The notes: generated by a model from the sequence alone, not told the origin. Shown: positions 9,188-19,330, counted from the first letter of the stretch. The stretch: DNA of 59,958 nucleotides from Chloroflexota bacterium (GCA_029556265.1 JAKQFH010000043.1:1-59958); one strand, 5' to 3'. A program made the numbers and translations.

Positions 9188-9439
9188 CCCGCCCATCTCT
9201 GCGAGCCCCGCTGGCAATCTGACATATCCTTGGATACCCCAGGAAAGGGCGCGGCACTGCGAAGCATCCCTTGTGGAGTCTGCCTTTCGTTTTGCTGATC
9301 GCCAAAAATGCAGGCCGCCGCATCGCGGCGCTCCTCGGTATGACGAGCACCCTCCCCCCTCTTTTCCGCTATAATATCCGCATGGATTTCGAATTCCACG
9401 CCCCCTTCCAACCCACCGGAGACCAGCCCAAAGCAATCC
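9188..9439 (+). repeat. Left copy of a duplicated uvrB promoter/5' segment
   Basis: This 252-bp segment is a diverged direct repeat of 11532-11786. Shared landmarks in order are CGCCCATCTCTGCGAGCCCC, GGCAATCTGACATATCCTTG, GATCGCCAAAAATGCAGG, ATGACGAG, the box TATAAT (9370-9375), and the first 19 codons of uvrB from ATG 9382. The two copies differ at many positions, so this is not an assembly duplicate. The segment between the copies holds foreign genes. Confidence 0.9.
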
Positions 9440-9585
9440 TCACCGGCCTTTACAACGAACTCACCATGCCCCTTGACCTGCGCAAAGCGCACAATGCTGA
9501 CGCTAAGGCTGTTTGGGATGCCTACGACCGCGCCTGGCCTCTCGACAACGAACCCGCCAATATATCTCATTTGATGACGCTATAG
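9382..9585 (+). pseudogene. Chimeric remnant: uvrB start fused to a methyltransferase-like C-terminus
   Basis: This 67-codon frame begins with the first 19 residues of UvrB ([19 protein letters not shown]) and then leaves the uvrB sequence. The rest, for example LTGLYNELTMPLDLRKAHNA, resembles the extreme C-terminus of large Eco57I/MmeI-type DNA methyltransferases, whose tails carry LYDPLTMPPxLRKAHxxLDxAV. The catalytic parts of both proteins are missing. It probably marks the scar where a restriction-modification gene met the uvrB 5' end. The -10 box before the ATG is intact, so it may still be transcribed. The methyltransferase match is from memory of the family. Confidence 0.65.
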
Positions 9586-9626
9586 CAAATACTTACTACA
9601 AACCAATCAAAGGAGAATAATGACCA

Positions 9627-11423
9627 ATGACTGTCCAACGCTATTCAGTAAACCCTCAGGCTATAGATACACTACTGACATGGATAAAAACTAAAGATAT
9701 TGTCGTACCAGAAATTCAAAGACCATTTGTCTGGACCGCTATTAAGGTGCGAAACTTCCTTGACTCCTTATACAAGGGCTTCCCGGTTGGTTATCTCATT
9801 CTCTGGCGCAACCCAAACATTCGCACCAAAAGTGGCGAATTGTCCTCTGGTAAAAAAATCTTAATCGATGGACAACAACGAATTGTTTCTTTGATTGCCG
9901 CCTTGCTAGGAGAGGATGTCATCAATAAGGATTATGAACATGTTCGGATACGAATTGCGTTTAATCCTGTTAAAGAAGAATTTGAGGTAACGAACCCCGC
10001 GATTAGCAAGAACCCTGTTTGGGTGCCAGATATTTCAATTCTGTTTACCCCGGAAGCTTCGATAATAAAAATCGTACAAGATTACCTTCAATTGAATCCT
10101 GAACTTGACCAGTTAATGATTGAGCAAAGATTTACGAAGCTGCAGAAGATTGTTAACAATCAAGTCGGAATAATTGAATTACATGATGATTTGGACATTG
10201 ACACCGTTACTGAGATATTCATACGTGTTAATTCAGCTGGGACTGAATTAAGTCAAGCAGATTTTGCTATGTCAAAAATCGCCGCGAATGAAAACTTTGG
10301 CGGAAATGAACTTCGTAAAGCTATTGATTATTTCTGTCATATGGCAGTCGTGCCTGAGTTTTACAGGGTTATTGAGAGCAAGGATGCGTCTTTTAGTAGA
10401 ACTGAATACTACAGAAAAATGCTTTGGTTGAAAGACGTCAAGGACGATCTATACGAACCTTCTTATACTGACATGTTGCGCGTGGCTTTCACATCTGAAT
10501 TTGGTAGAGGAAGGCTCCAGGACTTAGTTGCATTACTATCAGGCCGAAATTTTGAAACCAGGCAATTTGAAGAGGAAATCTCACAAAAGTCCTTTAAGAC
10601 CCTCAAGAATGGGGTCCTCAATTTTATGAATGAGACGAATTTTGATCGTTTGACAATGATCTTACGTTCAGCGGGATTCATTACGAACAGCCTGATAGGG
10701 GGCAAAAACACCGTAAACTTTGCGTTTATTCTCTATCTTTTAGCTAAAAGACAGAACATCCGTCCCGATGATATCGAACATGTCGTAAGGAAATGGTTTG
10801 TCATGTCAATGCTGACAGGTCGTTATTCAGGAATGCCAGAGACTGTATTCGACCAGGACGTCCGCCAAATAAATAACTACGGTGTTCTCGAACATTCAAA
10901 GGCGGTCTTTGATGCTACTTTGAATGATAGCTTCTGGTCTGCGTTGCTTCCCCAAGAGATGGACACTTCATCAGGTATCAGTCCTTACTTCCTGGTTTTC
11001 CAGGCCGCACAAGTAAAAATGAAGGACAAAGGTTTCCTTTCACAGGCAATAGAAGTGTCCCAGTTGCTGTCGAACCGTGCAGATGTACACCATCTCTTCC
11101 CTAGGAATTATTTGAAACAAAAAGGTTTACAGAGAGGGCAATATAATCAGATAGCCAATTATGCCATCGCTCAAAGTGAAATAAACATCGCAATTGGCGA
11201 CAAACCGCCGAAAGTATATTTCGCAACTTTACTAGATCAAGTGACCGGTGGTCCAAAGAGGCTTGGCGGAATTACGGATCAGCAACAGCTTTTGGAAAAC
11301 TTGCGCGACCACTGTATTCCTGAAAGTGTTTTCAATTCAATGGCTGATGATTACGATGAATTTTTGATTGAGCGACGAAAGTTAATGGCTCTAAAGATTC
11401 GAGATTATTTCAACATGCTGTAA
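9627..11423 (+). CDS. GmrSD/DUF262-type restriction endonuclease
   Basis: The 598-residue protein has an N-terminal DUF262 (ParB/Srx-like) domain with [11 protein letters not shown] and the key D81-G-Q-Q-R85 motif. A C-terminal DUF1524-type HNH nuclease region contains [16 protein letters not shown] (His488/His489). This is the single-chain layout of GmrSD-like type IV enzymes, which use NTP in the DUF262 half and cut modified phage DNA with the HNH half. AGGAG lies 11 nt before the chosen ATG; a nearer ATG at 9620 is out of frame. It is AT-rich compared with uvrB and sits between two copies of the uvrB 5' segment, which points to acquisition. The target modification is unknown. Confidence 0.88.
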   Translation: MTVQRYSVNPQAIDTLLTWIKTKDIVVPEIQRPFVWTAIKVRNFLDSLYKGFPVGYLILWRNPNIRTKSGELSSGKKILIDGQQRIVSLIAALLGEDVINKDYEHVRIRIAFNPVKEEFEVTNPAISKNPVWVPDISILFTPEASIIKIVQDYLQLNPELDQLMIEQRFTKLQKIVNNQVGIIELHDDLDIDTVTEIFIRVNSAGTELSQADFAMSKIAANENFGGNELRKAIDYFCHMAVVPEFYRVIESKDASFSRTEYYRKMLWLKDVKDDLYEPSYTDMLRVAFTSEFGRGRLQDLVALLSGRNFETRQFEEEISQKSFKTLKNGVLNFMNETNFDRLTMILRSAGFITNSLIGGKNTVNFAFILYLLAKRQNIRPDDIEHVVRKWFVMSMLTGRYSGMPETVFDQDVRQINNYGVLEHSKAVFDATLNDSFWSALLPQEMDTSSGISPYFLVFQAAQVKMKDKGFLSQAIEVSQLLSNRADVHHLFPRNYLKQKGLQRGQYNQIANYAIAQSEINIAIGDKPPKVYFATLLDQVTGGPKRLGGITDQQQLLENLRDHCIPESVFNSMADDYDEFLIERRKLMALKIRDYFNML

Positions 11424-11531
11424 TCCAACCTTCAGGTTTGCTGCTAGGATGGCTTGCACTTTCAAGTTGTCCCCCTTCCTTGCTATTCCTGGTCTTCCGT
11501 TCTCATCGCTCTCCCGACCAGCGCGCCGCAG

Positions 11532-11786
11532 CCCGCCCATCTCTGCGAGCCCCCGCTGGCAATCTGACATATCCTTGATTACCCGGGGAAAAGGCGTGGC
11601 ACTGCAAAACGCCCATTGTGGAGCCTGCCTTTTGTTTTGGTGATCGCCAAAAATGCAGGTCGCGTCATCGCTGAGCTCCTCGCTATGACGAGTACGTCCT
11701 CCCCCTTCATTTCCGCTATAATATCCGCATGGATTTCGAACTCCACGCCCCCTTCCAACCCACCGGAGACCAGCCCGAAGCTATCC
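11532..11786 (+). repeat. Right copy of the duplicated uvrB promoter/5' segment
   Basis: This 255-bp partner of 9188-9439 contains the live uvrB promoter and first codons. The upstream half includes a CGTCATCGCTGAGCTCCTCG element related to a dispersed repeat also found near 19373. Confidence 0.9.
11717..11728 (+). promoter_or_regulatory. uvrB -10 box, leaderless arrangement
   Basis: TATAAT (11717-11722) ends 6 nt before the uvrB ATG at 11729, with no ribosome site between. Transcription would begin at or next to the start codon. The same spacing is kept in the left copy (9370-9375, ATG 9382). Confidence 0.7.
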
Positions 11787-13771
11787 GCCAACTCGTCAAC
11801 GGCATCCAATCCGGCCAGCGCGACCAGGTCTTGCTCGGCGCCACCGGCACCGGCAAAACTTTCACCGTCGCCAACGTCATCCAGCAGCTCCAAATCCCTA
11901 CCCTGGTGATGACGCATAACAAAACCCTGGCTGCCCAGCTCTACGCCGAGTTCCGCGAGTTCTTCCCCAACAACGCCGTGGAGTACTTCGTCTCCTACTA
12001 CGACTACTACCAGCCCGAAGCCTACATCCCCCGCCGCGACCTCTACATCGAAAAAGAGACCGACATCAACGAGGATATCGAGCGCCTGCGCCTCTCGGCC
12101 ACCACCAGCCTGATGTCCCGCCAGGATGTGATTATCGTCGCCTCGGTTTCCGCCATCTACGGCCTGGGCGACCCGGAAGCCTACGGCAAGAGCGTGCTGA
12201 CCATCCAGAAGGGCAAAATCTACCGCCGCAACGCGCTCCTCAGGCAGCTGGTGGATATCCAATACCAGCGCAACGACTTTGAACTCAAGCCAGGCGTGTT
12301 TCGTCTGCGCGGGGATACCCTCGAAATCCTGCCAGCTTACAGCGAGCGCGAAGCTGTGCGCATCAGCTACTTTGGCGACGAGGTGGAAGCCATCACGCGC
12401 CTGAACCGCCTGACCGGTGAAGTAAGCGCCGAACTGGACTCGGTGGAAATCTACCCCGCCAAACACTACATCACCGAAGAACACCGCATGGAAAAGACCC
12501 TCTCGGATATCGAAACCGAACTGGAAGACCGCCTGAAATACTTCCGGGCCGAAGGGCGCCTGGTGGAAGCGCAGCGCCTGGAACAGCGCACCCGCTTCGA
12601 CCTGGAAATGCTGCGCGAGGTGGGGTCTTGCGCTGGAATTGAAAACTACTCACGCCATATCGACCAGCGCGCCGCCGGCACCCCGCCCTGGACCCTGCTG
12701 GACTTTATGCCCTCGCGCTACCTGCTGGTTTTGGACGAATCGCATATGATGGTGCCGCAGCTGCGCGGCATGTACAACGGTGACCGCTCCCGCAAGGAGG
12801 TCCTGGTGGAGTACGGCTTCAGGCTGCCCTCTGCGCTGGATAACCGACCGCTCAAGTTCCCGGAGTTCGAGAAGATGATGGGCACCACGCTCTACACCAG
12901 CGCGACCCCAGGCCCCTACGAGATGGCAAAAGCCGGGCAGGTCGTCGAACAGATTATCCGCCCAACCGGTCTGGTAGACCCGAAAATCAGCGTGCGCCCC
13001 ACCCAGGGGCAGATTGACGACCTGATTGTGGAGCTGCGCAAGCGCATAGAAAAAGGTGAACGCGCGCTCGTCACCACGCTCACCAAACGCATGGCGGAAG
13101 ACCTGGCAAATTACCTCACCGAAGTAGGCTTCAAAGTGCACTACCTGCACTCCGAGGTGGAAACCCTCGAGAGGGTCAGCATCCTGCGGGATTTGCGCAC
13201 TGGCGTTTTCGACGTGGTGGTCGGAATCAACCTGCTGCGCGAGGGGTTGGACCTGCCGGAGGTTTCGCTGGTGGCAATTCTGGACGCGGATAAGGAAGGT
13301 TTTTTGCGTTCGTCCACCGCGCTAATCCAAAACTTCGGGCGCGCGGCGCGGCACGTCAACGGCGAGGTTGTCCTCTACGCTGATAAGATGACGGAGGCGA
13401 TGAAAACCGCCATAGACGAGACCAACCGCCGCCGTGCCAAGCAGGAAGCCTACAACGCCGAACACCACATCTCACCCGTCAGCATCACCAAAGCGGTGCG
13501 GGATATCACCGATCAGCTCGCGATTGCCGCGGGTGAGGAACGCAAGGCCGGCGGCAGCGCGCGCGAGCTGGCTGCCCGCATGGAAACCAGGGAAATGGAA
13601 AAGATGATTCGTGAGATGGAAAAGCAAATGCGCGCCGCCGCGGCCGAACTGCAGTTTGAGCGCGCCGCCATGCTGCGCGACCAGGTCTACGAGCTGCGCG
13701 CGCTCCTGGCCGAAAGCTCCAACCTGCCGCCCTGGAAAAGACAAGAGCTGCTGACCGGCAGGGGTGATTAG
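11729..13771 (+). CDS. uvrB: Excinuclease ABC subunit B
   Basis: The 680-residue UvrB is full length. It shows the Walker A motif GATGTGKT (about residues 36-43), the damage-probing beta-hairpin region [17 protein letters not shown], the DESH helicase motif, helicase motifs V and VI ([24 protein letters not shown]) and the C-terminal UvrB/UvrC coiled-coil domain ([17 protein letters not shown]). It loads onto damaged DNA with UvrA and then recruits UvrC for nucleotide excision repair. The start is fixed by conservation of [19 protein letters not shown] and by the TATAAT box 6 nt upstream. It converges on acyP, whose stop is 3 nt away; a small GATTAG/CTAATC hairpin covers both stops. Confidence 0.98.
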   Translation: MDFELHAPFQPTGDQPEAIRQLVNGIQSGQRDQVLLGATGTGKTFTVANVIQQLQIPTLVMTHNKTLAAQLYAEFREFFPNNAVEYFVSYYDYYQPEAYIPRRDLYIEKETDINEDIERLRLSATTSLMSRQDVIIVASVSAIYGLGDPEAYGKSVLTIQKGKIYRRNALLRQLVDIQYQRNDFELKPGVFRLRGDTLEILPAYSEREAVRISYFGDEVEAITRLNRLTGEVSAELDSVEIYPAKHYITEEHRMEKTLSDIETELEDRLKYFRAEGRLVEAQRLEQRTRFDLEMLREVGSCAGIENYSRHIDQRAAGTPPWTLLDFMPSRYLLVLDESHMMVPQLRGMYNGDRSRKEVLVEYGFRLPSALDNRPLKFPEFEKMMGTTLYTSATPGPYEMAKAGQVVEQIIRPTGLVDPKISVRPTQGQIDDLIVELRKRIEKGERALVTTLTKRMAEDLANYLTEVGFKVHYLHSEVETLERVSILRDLRTGVFDVVVGINLLREGLDLPEVSLVAILDADKEGFLRSSTALIQNFGRAARHVNGEVVLYADKMTEAMKTAIDETNRRRAKQEAYNAEHHISPVSITKAVRDITDQLAIAAGEERKAGGSARELAARMETREMEKMIREMEKQMRAAAAELQFERAAMLRDQVYELRALLAESSNLPPWKRQELLTGRGD

Positions 13772-13774
13772 GCG

Positions 13775-14074
13775 CTAATCAAAAATCCGCACGCGAAAAC
13801 TGAAATCTTCCCCACTGGCAGGCAGCCATTCCGGCCTGACCTTCCGCACAACCGAGCCGACAGGCCCTTCCGCCAGAGCTTCCAAAAAAACGAGTAGATC
13901 CTCGCGCGGACCTTCAGCCTCAGCTTCCACGCTGCCGTCGGGCAGATTGCGCACCCAGCCGCTCAATCCCAGCCTGCGAGCCTGATCCATCGTGAAGTAA
14001 CGGAAGCCCACCCCCTGCACATGGCCTTCCACAATCGCGCGCACGCGTTGAATGTTCTCCGGATTGTCGTTCAC
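13775..14074 (-). CDS. acyP: Acylphosphatase
   Basis: The 99-residue protein has the acylphosphatase signature VEGHVQGVGFRYFTMDQARR with the phosphate-binding Arg, and the catalytic Asn in GWVRNLPDGSVE. The enzyme hydrolyses carboxyl-phosphate mixed anhydrides such as acetyl phosphate or 1,3-bisphosphoglycerate in the cytoplasm. It is the last gene of a minus-strand run rseP, HEAT protein, acyP with short gaps, so it is likely cotranscribed with them. Confidence 0.95.
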   Translation of the reverse strand: MNDNPENIQRVRAIVEGHVQGVGFRYFTMDQARRLGLSGWVRNLPDGSVEAEAEGPREDLLVFLEALAEGPVGSVVRKVRPEWLPASGEDFSFRVRIFD

Positions 14075-14098
14075 AGCGCGCTCCTTTATCAGTATCCG

Positions 14099-15235
14099 CT
14101 AAAACAAATCGTCGTCATCAAAAACGTCATCGTCCAGGTCGTCCTCGTCTTCCAGGTCCAGACCGCTGTCGTCATCGCTGGTGTAGGCGTTCCATTCCTG
14201 GGGGTCATAACCGCGGCCTTCCCAGCCGTCTTCCCCGTCCTCATCGTCCGAGAGGCTAAACGCGCCTTGGGCATCGGTTTCTGCTTCCAGGCTCAGGTCC
14301 ATCAGGTTAAAGAGTTCCTTGTCGTCGGTAAAACTGAGCTGGTCCAGGGCTTCTTCTACCAGTTCAATATCGTCTTCGTCGTCCAGGCGTTCCAACAAGC
14401 GTTCCAGAGCCAATTCCACGCCCTCGCCGCCAATCTGCGAGAGCGCCCAGACCGCCTCGCGGCGCAGCTCGGCAATTCCGAATTCCCGCTCCAAGACGCG
14501 CAGCAGAAAAGCGCGCGCTTCAGCGAGCGCCAGCTCGCCGGCGGCGTGCACTGCCTGCAGGCGCACCGGCAGCTTGTCATCCTTCAGATGCGCCAACACC
14601 TGCTCTTTCCAGCGTTCATCCGCGGATTTGCCCATAGCAAAGAGCGCGCTCTCCAGCCATCCGGTTTCCTGGCTGGCGTAAGCTTTGCGCACCAATTCGG
14701 GCACTTCCTCGCGGCTGGAGTAGCCCAGGGATTCCAAGGCGCGCCGGCGGACAAGCTCCGAGGGGTCCTCGCGATGCGCTTTCATCAGCGCGTTTTCCAC
14801 GCGCTGATGCAGAGAGGTATGAATACGCTCAAATTCCCCCAAAGCGACGTAAGGTCCAAGCACATTGGCGGCAGCCGCGCGCACATCGTCGTTTTTATTT
14901 TCGGTGAGCAGGCTCAGGAATTTGGGCAGCAGCCGGGTATCTTCGGCCTGAAATAGCAGGTCTATGGCTGAGATGTTCACCTGGGGATCGCTGTCGTCCA
15001 GCGCGATGCGTCCGACTTCCTCAAAGAGCATCAAATTATCGCGCTCCGCCATCTCACTCAAGTCTTCCAACAGGGCGCGGCGGCGCTGCAGCGGGATTTG
15101 CTCCCAGATTTCGTGAAGCTGCGCGCATTCCCGCGGTTCCAGGTTCGAGAAAGCATACAGAAGGGAAATCGGAAACGCTTTTTCGCTATCCAACAGCGCC
15201 TGAATGATTTCGGTGATGGTGTTTTCTTTCTGCAT
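14099..15235 (-). CDS. HEAT-repeat protein with acidic C-terminal tail
   Basis: The 378-residue protein is built of repeated helix pairs with HEAT/PBS-lyase features, such as NISAIDLLFQ, RAAAANVLGPY, VRRRALESLGY, VRLQAVHAAGEL and LRREAVWALSQIG over about residues 80-300. The last 50 residues form a strongly acidic tail (DLEDEDDLDDDVFDDDD). Such proteins usually serve as protein-binding scaffolds; no catalytic residue is visible. The gene starts 12 nt after the rseP stop and ends 24 nt before acyP, so the three form an operon. No signal peptide is seen, so it is probably cytoplasmic. Confidence 0.85.
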   Translation of the reverse strand: MQKENTITEIIQALLDSEKAFPISLLYAFSNLEPRECAQLHEIWEQIPLQRRRALLEDLSEMAERDNLMLFEEVGRIALDDSDPQVNISAIDLLFQAEDTRLLPKFLSLLTENKNDDVRAAAANVLGPYVALGEFERIHTSLHQRVENALMKAHREDPSELVRRRALESLGYSSREEVPELVRKAYASQETGWLESALFAMGKSADERWKEQVLAHLKDDKLPVRLQAVHAAGELALAEARAFLLRVLEREFGIAELRREAVWALSQIGGEGVELALERLLERLDDEDDIELVEEALDQLSFTDDKELFNLMDLSLEAETDAQGAFSLSDDEDGEDGWEGRGYDPQEWNAYTSDDDSGLDLEDEDDLDDDVFDDDDLF

Positions 15236-15247
15236 ACGTGCCCCGCG

Positions 15248-16324
15248 CTAAGGTTGAATGATTGGGTGGAGGAAATCCTGCACGGTAATGAAGAACATCA
15301 GAGCAATCAGCAGGATGAAGAACACCGAGTTAATCGCGTTCGCCACCTTCTGGGGAATGCGCTTCTTAAACAGAAACTCCGGCAGCAAAAACAGGATTTG
15401 ACCGCCGTCCAGCGCGGGGATGGGCAGAAGGTTGGTCAGCCCGAGCGCGATGGACACCGTGCTGATAACCGACAGGCGAAAAACCGGCAGCGGAGTGGCG
15501 GCAGCCACGGCGCTGCTTTGGTCCAGTTCGCTGGCGTTGCTGAAGATGTCGAAGATGCCTTTAATCCCAACCAAACGGGCTTCATCCCCCGAGATTTTGC
15601 CGGCAATCAGGTTATACGGTAAAAGGATGGTCTGTTTGGCCTGGTTTCCGAAAGCCTGAAACGCGCTGCCCAGCGCCTTGATGAATGGCAGTGGAGCATA
15701 GGCATTGGTATACCAGATACCGACCGAGCCTTCGCCTTCGGGCGGGTTCAGGCGCGGGGTCAGCTCCAAATCCAGGCGCTCTCCGCGGCGCAGCACGCTG
15801 ATTGTGAGCGGCACGCCGATGTTTTCCTGAATCAGCTTGTTCATCTGCGTCAGGTCTGCAAAGCTGCGGCCGTTTATCGCGGTAACCACATCCCCGACTT
15901 GCAAAGGGGCGTTCGCGGCAGGCGAGTTTGGAGAGATTTCGGTAATGAGCGCCTGGTTTTGCACCGGGCTGCCGATGGCAGAGAACATTAGTACCAAAAC
16001 CAGAATGCCAATCAAGAAGTTCATCCCCGCGCCAGAAACCAGCACGAGAAAGCGCTTCCAGGCGGGCGCGGCAGCCATGCCGCCTTCCACGGTCTCGTCG
16101 CCCTCGCCTTTGGGGCGCACAAAACCGCCAAACGGAATCCAGTTCAGCGTCACGTCGGTGCCTTTCCAGCTGAATAATTTCACCAGGCGCGGCGGATATC
16201 CAAAGCCGAATTCTTCAATCTCGATGCCGAGCGCTTTCGAGGTCAGAAAGTGGCCCATTTCATGAAAAAATACCAGCAATCCGAAAACAATCACGAATTG
16301 CAATACAGTCCATAGTGTTGTCAA
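15248..16324 (-). CDS. rseP: RseP-type site-2 zinc metalloprotease
   Basis: The protein is a membrane-embedded M50 protease. The zinc motif HEMGHF lies in the first membrane segment, a PDZ domain spans about residues 120-200 (GDVVTAINGRSFADLTQMNK), and the third ligand sits in the last core segments as NLLPIPALDGGQ. Family members cut membrane-anchored regulators, such as anti-sigma factors, or signal-peptide remnants. I prefer the TTG at 16324 (358 residues) because GAAGGAG lies 10-11 nt upstream; the frame stays open to a TTG at 16345. TATAAT at 16350-16355 gives a leader of about 20 nt. It heads the operon with the HEAT protein and acyP. Confidence 0.92.
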   Translation of the reverse strand: MTTLWTVLQFVIVFGLLVFFHEMGHFLTSKALGIEIEEFGFGYPPRLVKLFSWKGTDVTLNWIPFGGFVRPKGEGDETVEGGMAAAPAWKRFLVLVSGAGMNFLIGILVLVLMFSAIGSPVQNQALITEISPNSPAANAPLQVGDVVTAINGRSFADLTQMNKLIQENIGVPLTISVLRRGERLDLELTPRLNPPEGEGSVGIWYTNAYAPLPFIKALGSAFQAFGNQAKQTILLPYNLIAGKISGDEARLVGIKGIFDIFSNASELDQSSAVAAATPLPVFRLSVISTVSIALGLTNLLPIPALDGGQILFLLPEFLFKKRIPQKVANAINSVFFILLIALMFFITVQDFLHPIIQP

Positions 16325-16349
16325 GTGTGTTTTACTCCTTCTCAACCGG

Positions 16350-16355
16350 AATTAT
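16350..16355 (-). promoter_or_regulatory. -10 box of the rseP operon
   Basis: TATAAT on the minus strand lies about 25 nt upstream of the TTG start and before the GAAGGAG ribosome site, so this transcript has a normal short leader. Confidence 0.6.
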
Positions 16356-16447
16356 ACCCAGATTATGAAGAGGCGCTTCCATGGCGAAGCTTGTGTATAA
16401 CACCAGCCCGAAGGCTTGCGGGGCCGTCGGGCGACGGCGGCATAGAG

Positions 16448-16460
16448 TATAATTTTGCGC
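16448..16460 (+). promoter_or_regulatory. Leaderless-type -10 box of the dinG-like gene
   Basis: TATAAT (16448-16453) ends 7 nt before the ATG at 16461, and no ribosome site lies between them. Confidence 0.65.
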
Positions 16461-19256
16461 ATGCCTCTCATCGTCGCCCTGGATTTGGAAACAACCGGTC
16501 TCGACCCGGCGCAAGACGCTGTCATTGAGATTGGAGCGGTAAAATTCAGCGAGAAACGTGTGGAGGGGGAATATTCAAAGCTCATCAACCCCCGTAAGCC
16601 GATTTCCAGTTTTATCACCAACCTGACCGGCATCACGAACAGTATGGTGTTGAACGCCCCGCTGCTGATTAACGCCCTGCCGGAACTGGTGGATTTCATC
16701 GGAGATGCCCCCATTTTGGGGCAAAATATCGGCTTTGATATGGCTTTCCTGCAAAAGGCGGGAGCCCTGCGCGCGAACCCCACCCTGGATACCTACGAAC
16801 TGGCATCCGTGTTGATGCCCAGCGCGGCGCGCTACAACCTGGGCGCGTTAGCCAGCCAGCTGGGCGTGTTGCAGCCCGCCACGCACCGCGCCCTGGATGA
16901 CGCGCGTGCCACGCAAGCAGTCTATATTCAGTTGTTGGAGCTGCTGGAAAAGCAGCCGATTGAACTCGTCGCTGAAATTCTGCGCCTGAGCGAAGGTTTG
17001 GGTTGGAAAGGCGAACTTCCTTTCCGGTGGACGCTCCAAAAGCTATCCCGCCAGGGCATCCGCCCGAGAAAAATCAGTTCGGATTTAAGCGCTTTATTTG
17101 GCGCGGCAAAGCCTTCTCAAACCAAGCCGCTGATTCCGGCAGACAAAACCGCCCCGCTTGATTCTGAAAGCCTGGCAAGCGCGTTGGAACCGGGCGGCGA
17201 ATTTGACCGCCACTTTCCGGAGTTTGAACACCGCTCCCAACAAGTGCAAATGCTGCGCGCCGTCGCGGATGCGTTTTCTCAACAGAAACACCTGATGGTG
17301 GAAGCCGGCACCGGCACCGGAAAGTCCCTGGCATACCTGATTCCGGCAGCCGCCTGGGCGCTGCAGAACAACGAACGGGTGGTCATTTCCACCAACACCA
17401 TCGCCCTGCAAGACCAGCTGGTAAACAAAGACATCCCCGACATGGTTGCCGCGCTGGACCTGAATATCAACGTCTCGGTGCTGAAGGGGCGGAACAATTA
17501 CCTCTGCCCGCGCCGGCTGAACCTGCTGCGCAAACGGCAGCCCGAAAATGTTGATGAGCTGCGCGTGCTGGCTAAGGTGCTGGTCTGGCTGCAATCCAGC
17601 GACAGCGGCGACCGTAACGAAATCAACCTGAACGGACCAATTGAACGCACTGTCTGGTCCCGCCTGTCTGCCGAGGATGAAGGTTGTAAGCTGGATACCT
17701 GCCTCAAGCGCACCGGTGGGCGCTGCCCCTACTACCGCGCCCGCACCGCCGCTGAAGCGGCGCATATCTTGATTGTCAACCACGCCCTGCTCCTGGCGGA
17801 TACCGCCGCTGAAGGGCGCATCCTGCCGGATTATCGCTACCTCATCGTGGATGAAGCCCACCACCTGGAATCCGCGACAACCGACGCGATGTCATTCCGC
17901 TTGCGCGCGCCGGATGTCACCCGCCTGGTGCGGGAGCTGGGCAGCGCAGAGCAGGGCTTGTTCGGGCGCCTTTTGGCGCTGGCGCAGGACCAGCTGAAGC
18001 CGTCGGATCTTGCCGCGGTGACGAAAGCCGTGGAACAAGCCACCGACCAGGCTTTTCGGCTGGATAATGCCATCACAGCCTATTTCCGCGTCCTGGACGG
18101 CGTGATGGAAGAACTGCGGGAGGGGAAACCGGAAAGCCAGTACGCCCAACAGGAACGCATCACCGCAAGCAAGCGCAAAGCGCCGTTCTGGCTCGACGTG
18201 GAAGTCAGCTGGGAAAACGCCCAGACCTGCCTTCACGACCTGCTCAACGCGCTTAAATCTGTCCGTGAAGGAATGCGCGGGTTGCTGAACGCTGAAGATG
18301 AAGAAGCGGAAGACCTGCTGGGGGTTCTGAGCACCCTCACCTTAACCCTGCTGGAAATTGACACCCAATTGGACGGTCTCACCATGAATCCAGATTCAAA
18401 CACCATCTATTGGGTGGAGCACGACCCTTTGCAGCACCGGCTGACGCTCCAGGCTGCCCCGCTCGAGATTGGCGCGCTGATGGAAAAGACCCTCTGGCAT
18501 ACCAAGGAAAGCGTCATCCTGACCTCCGCCACGCTGACCACACACGGAGAGTTTGATTACCTTCGCCGCCGGTTGAACGCCGAAGACGCCGATGAGTTAA
18601 CCGTCGGCTCGCCCTTTGATTACGAAAACTCCGCGCTTGTTTACCTCGCGCGTGACGTTCCCGAACCGAAAGAGGCTTACGCCTTCCAAAAAGCCGCCGA
18701 AGAAAGCATTCTGCGCCTGGCGAAAGCGACCGGCGGACGCATGCTGGCGCTGTTCACGTCTTACGCCCAGCTGCAAAAGACTTCCCGCGCGATTGAGGCT
18801 CCCCTGGCGAAGGCGGATATCACCGTCTATGAGCAGGGAGAGGGCGCTTCGGCTTCGGCTCTATTGGATGTGTTCAAGGAGACTCCGCGCGCGGTGCTGC
18901 TGGGAACGCGCTCTTTTTGGGAGGGCGTGGACGTGCCCGGCGAGGCGCTTTCGGTGCTGGTGATTACCAAGCTTCCTTTTGATGTGCCCTCTGACCCAAT
19001 TGTGGAAGCCCGCTCGGAAAGTTTTGACGACCCGTTTAACGAGTATATGCTGCCTGAGGCAATTCTGCGTTTCAGGCAGGGCTTTGGGCGTCTGATTCGC
19101 ACCCAGACGGACCGCGGTGTGGTCGCGATTTTGGACAAGCGCATCATCAGTAAACAATATGGGCGGCTGTTTATGGAATCCCTGCCAGGCTGCACGGTGT
19201 TGGAAGGGTATCTGGGCGACCTGCCGGAGAAAGCAGCCCGCTGGCTGGGGGCGTGA
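16461..19256 (+). CDS. dinG: DinG-type helicase with N-terminal DnaQ-like exonuclease
   Basis: The 931-residue protein has two parts. Residues 1-170 are a DEDDh 3'-5' exonuclease with DLETTGL, GQNIGFDMAFL and HRALDDARAT all intact. From about residue 250 it is an XPD/DinG superfamily 2 helicase with Walker A AGTGTGKS, Walker B VDEAHH and QGFGRLIRTQTDRG. Four cysteines between these motifs (LCPRR, GCKLDTC, RCPYY) match the Fe-S cluster of the family. It probably unwinds DNA with 5' single-strand tails or R-loops during repair. The ATG at 16461 is chosen from conservation and the -10 box just upstream; a TTG two codons earlier is less likely. Confidence 0.93.
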   Translation: MPLIVALDLETTGLDPAQDAVIEIGAVKFSEKRVEGEYSKLINPRKPISSFITNLTGITNSMVLNAPLLINALPELVDFIGDAPILGQNIGFDMAFLQKAGALRANPTLDTYELASVLMPSAARYNLGALASQLGVLQPATHRALDDARATQAVYIQLLELLEKQPIELVAEILRLSEGLGWKGELPFRWTLQKLSRQGIRPRKISSDLSALFGAAKPSQTKPLIPADKTAPLDSESLASALEPGGEFDRHFPEFEHRSQQVQMLRAVADAFSQQKHLMVEAGTGTGKSLAYLIPAAAWALQNNERVVISTNTIALQDQLVNKDIPDMVAALDLNINVSVLKGRNNYLCPRRLNLLRKRQPENVDELRVLAKVLVWLQSSDSGDRNEINLNGPIERTVWSRLSAEDEGCKLDTCLKRTGGRCPYYRARTAAEAAHILIVNHALLLADTAAEGRILPDYRYLIVDEAHHLESATTDAMSFRLRAPDVTRLVRELGSAEQGLFGRLLALAQDQLKPSDLAAVTKAVEQATDQAFRLDNAITAYFRVLDGVMEELREGKPESQYAQQERITASKRKAPFWLDVEVSWENAQTCLHDLLNALKSVREGMRGLLNAEDEEAEDLLGVLSTLTLTLLEIDTQLDGLTMNPDSNTIYWVEHDPLQHRLTLQAAPLEIGALMEKTLWHTKESVILTSATLTTHGEFDYLRRRLNAEDADELTVGSPFDYENSALVYLARDVPEPKEAYAFQKAAEESILRLAKATGGRMLALFTSYAQLQKTSRAIEAPLAKADITVYEQGEGASASALLDVFKETPRAVLLGTRSFWEGVDVPGEALSVLVITKLPFDVPSDPIVEARSESFDDPFNEYMLPEAILRFRQGFGRLIRTQTDRGVVAILDKRIISKQYGRLFMESLPGCTVLEGYLGDLPEKAARWLGA

Positions 19257-19330
19257 TTCGTCCCCCCCGCCGGTCGATTCGTCGTCACGAGCCCCCTGTG
19301 CAGAAATATTTCTTGTGTCAGAATATCCGG

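Noticed and set aside
9188-11786. Assembly artefact as the source of the uvrB 5' duplication
   Set aside because: The copies differ at many positions and by small indels, which a duplicated read set would not give.
13766-13780. GATTAG/CTAATC hairpin over the uvrB and acyP stops as a terminator
   Set aside because: The stem is only 6 bp of mixed bases and lacks a T run on the plus strand, so I did not list it.
14021-14956. Long plus-strand open frame opposite the HEAT-repeat gene
   Set aside because: It is a shadow of the real minus-strand gene; its composition mirrors repeated codons and it has no ribosome site.
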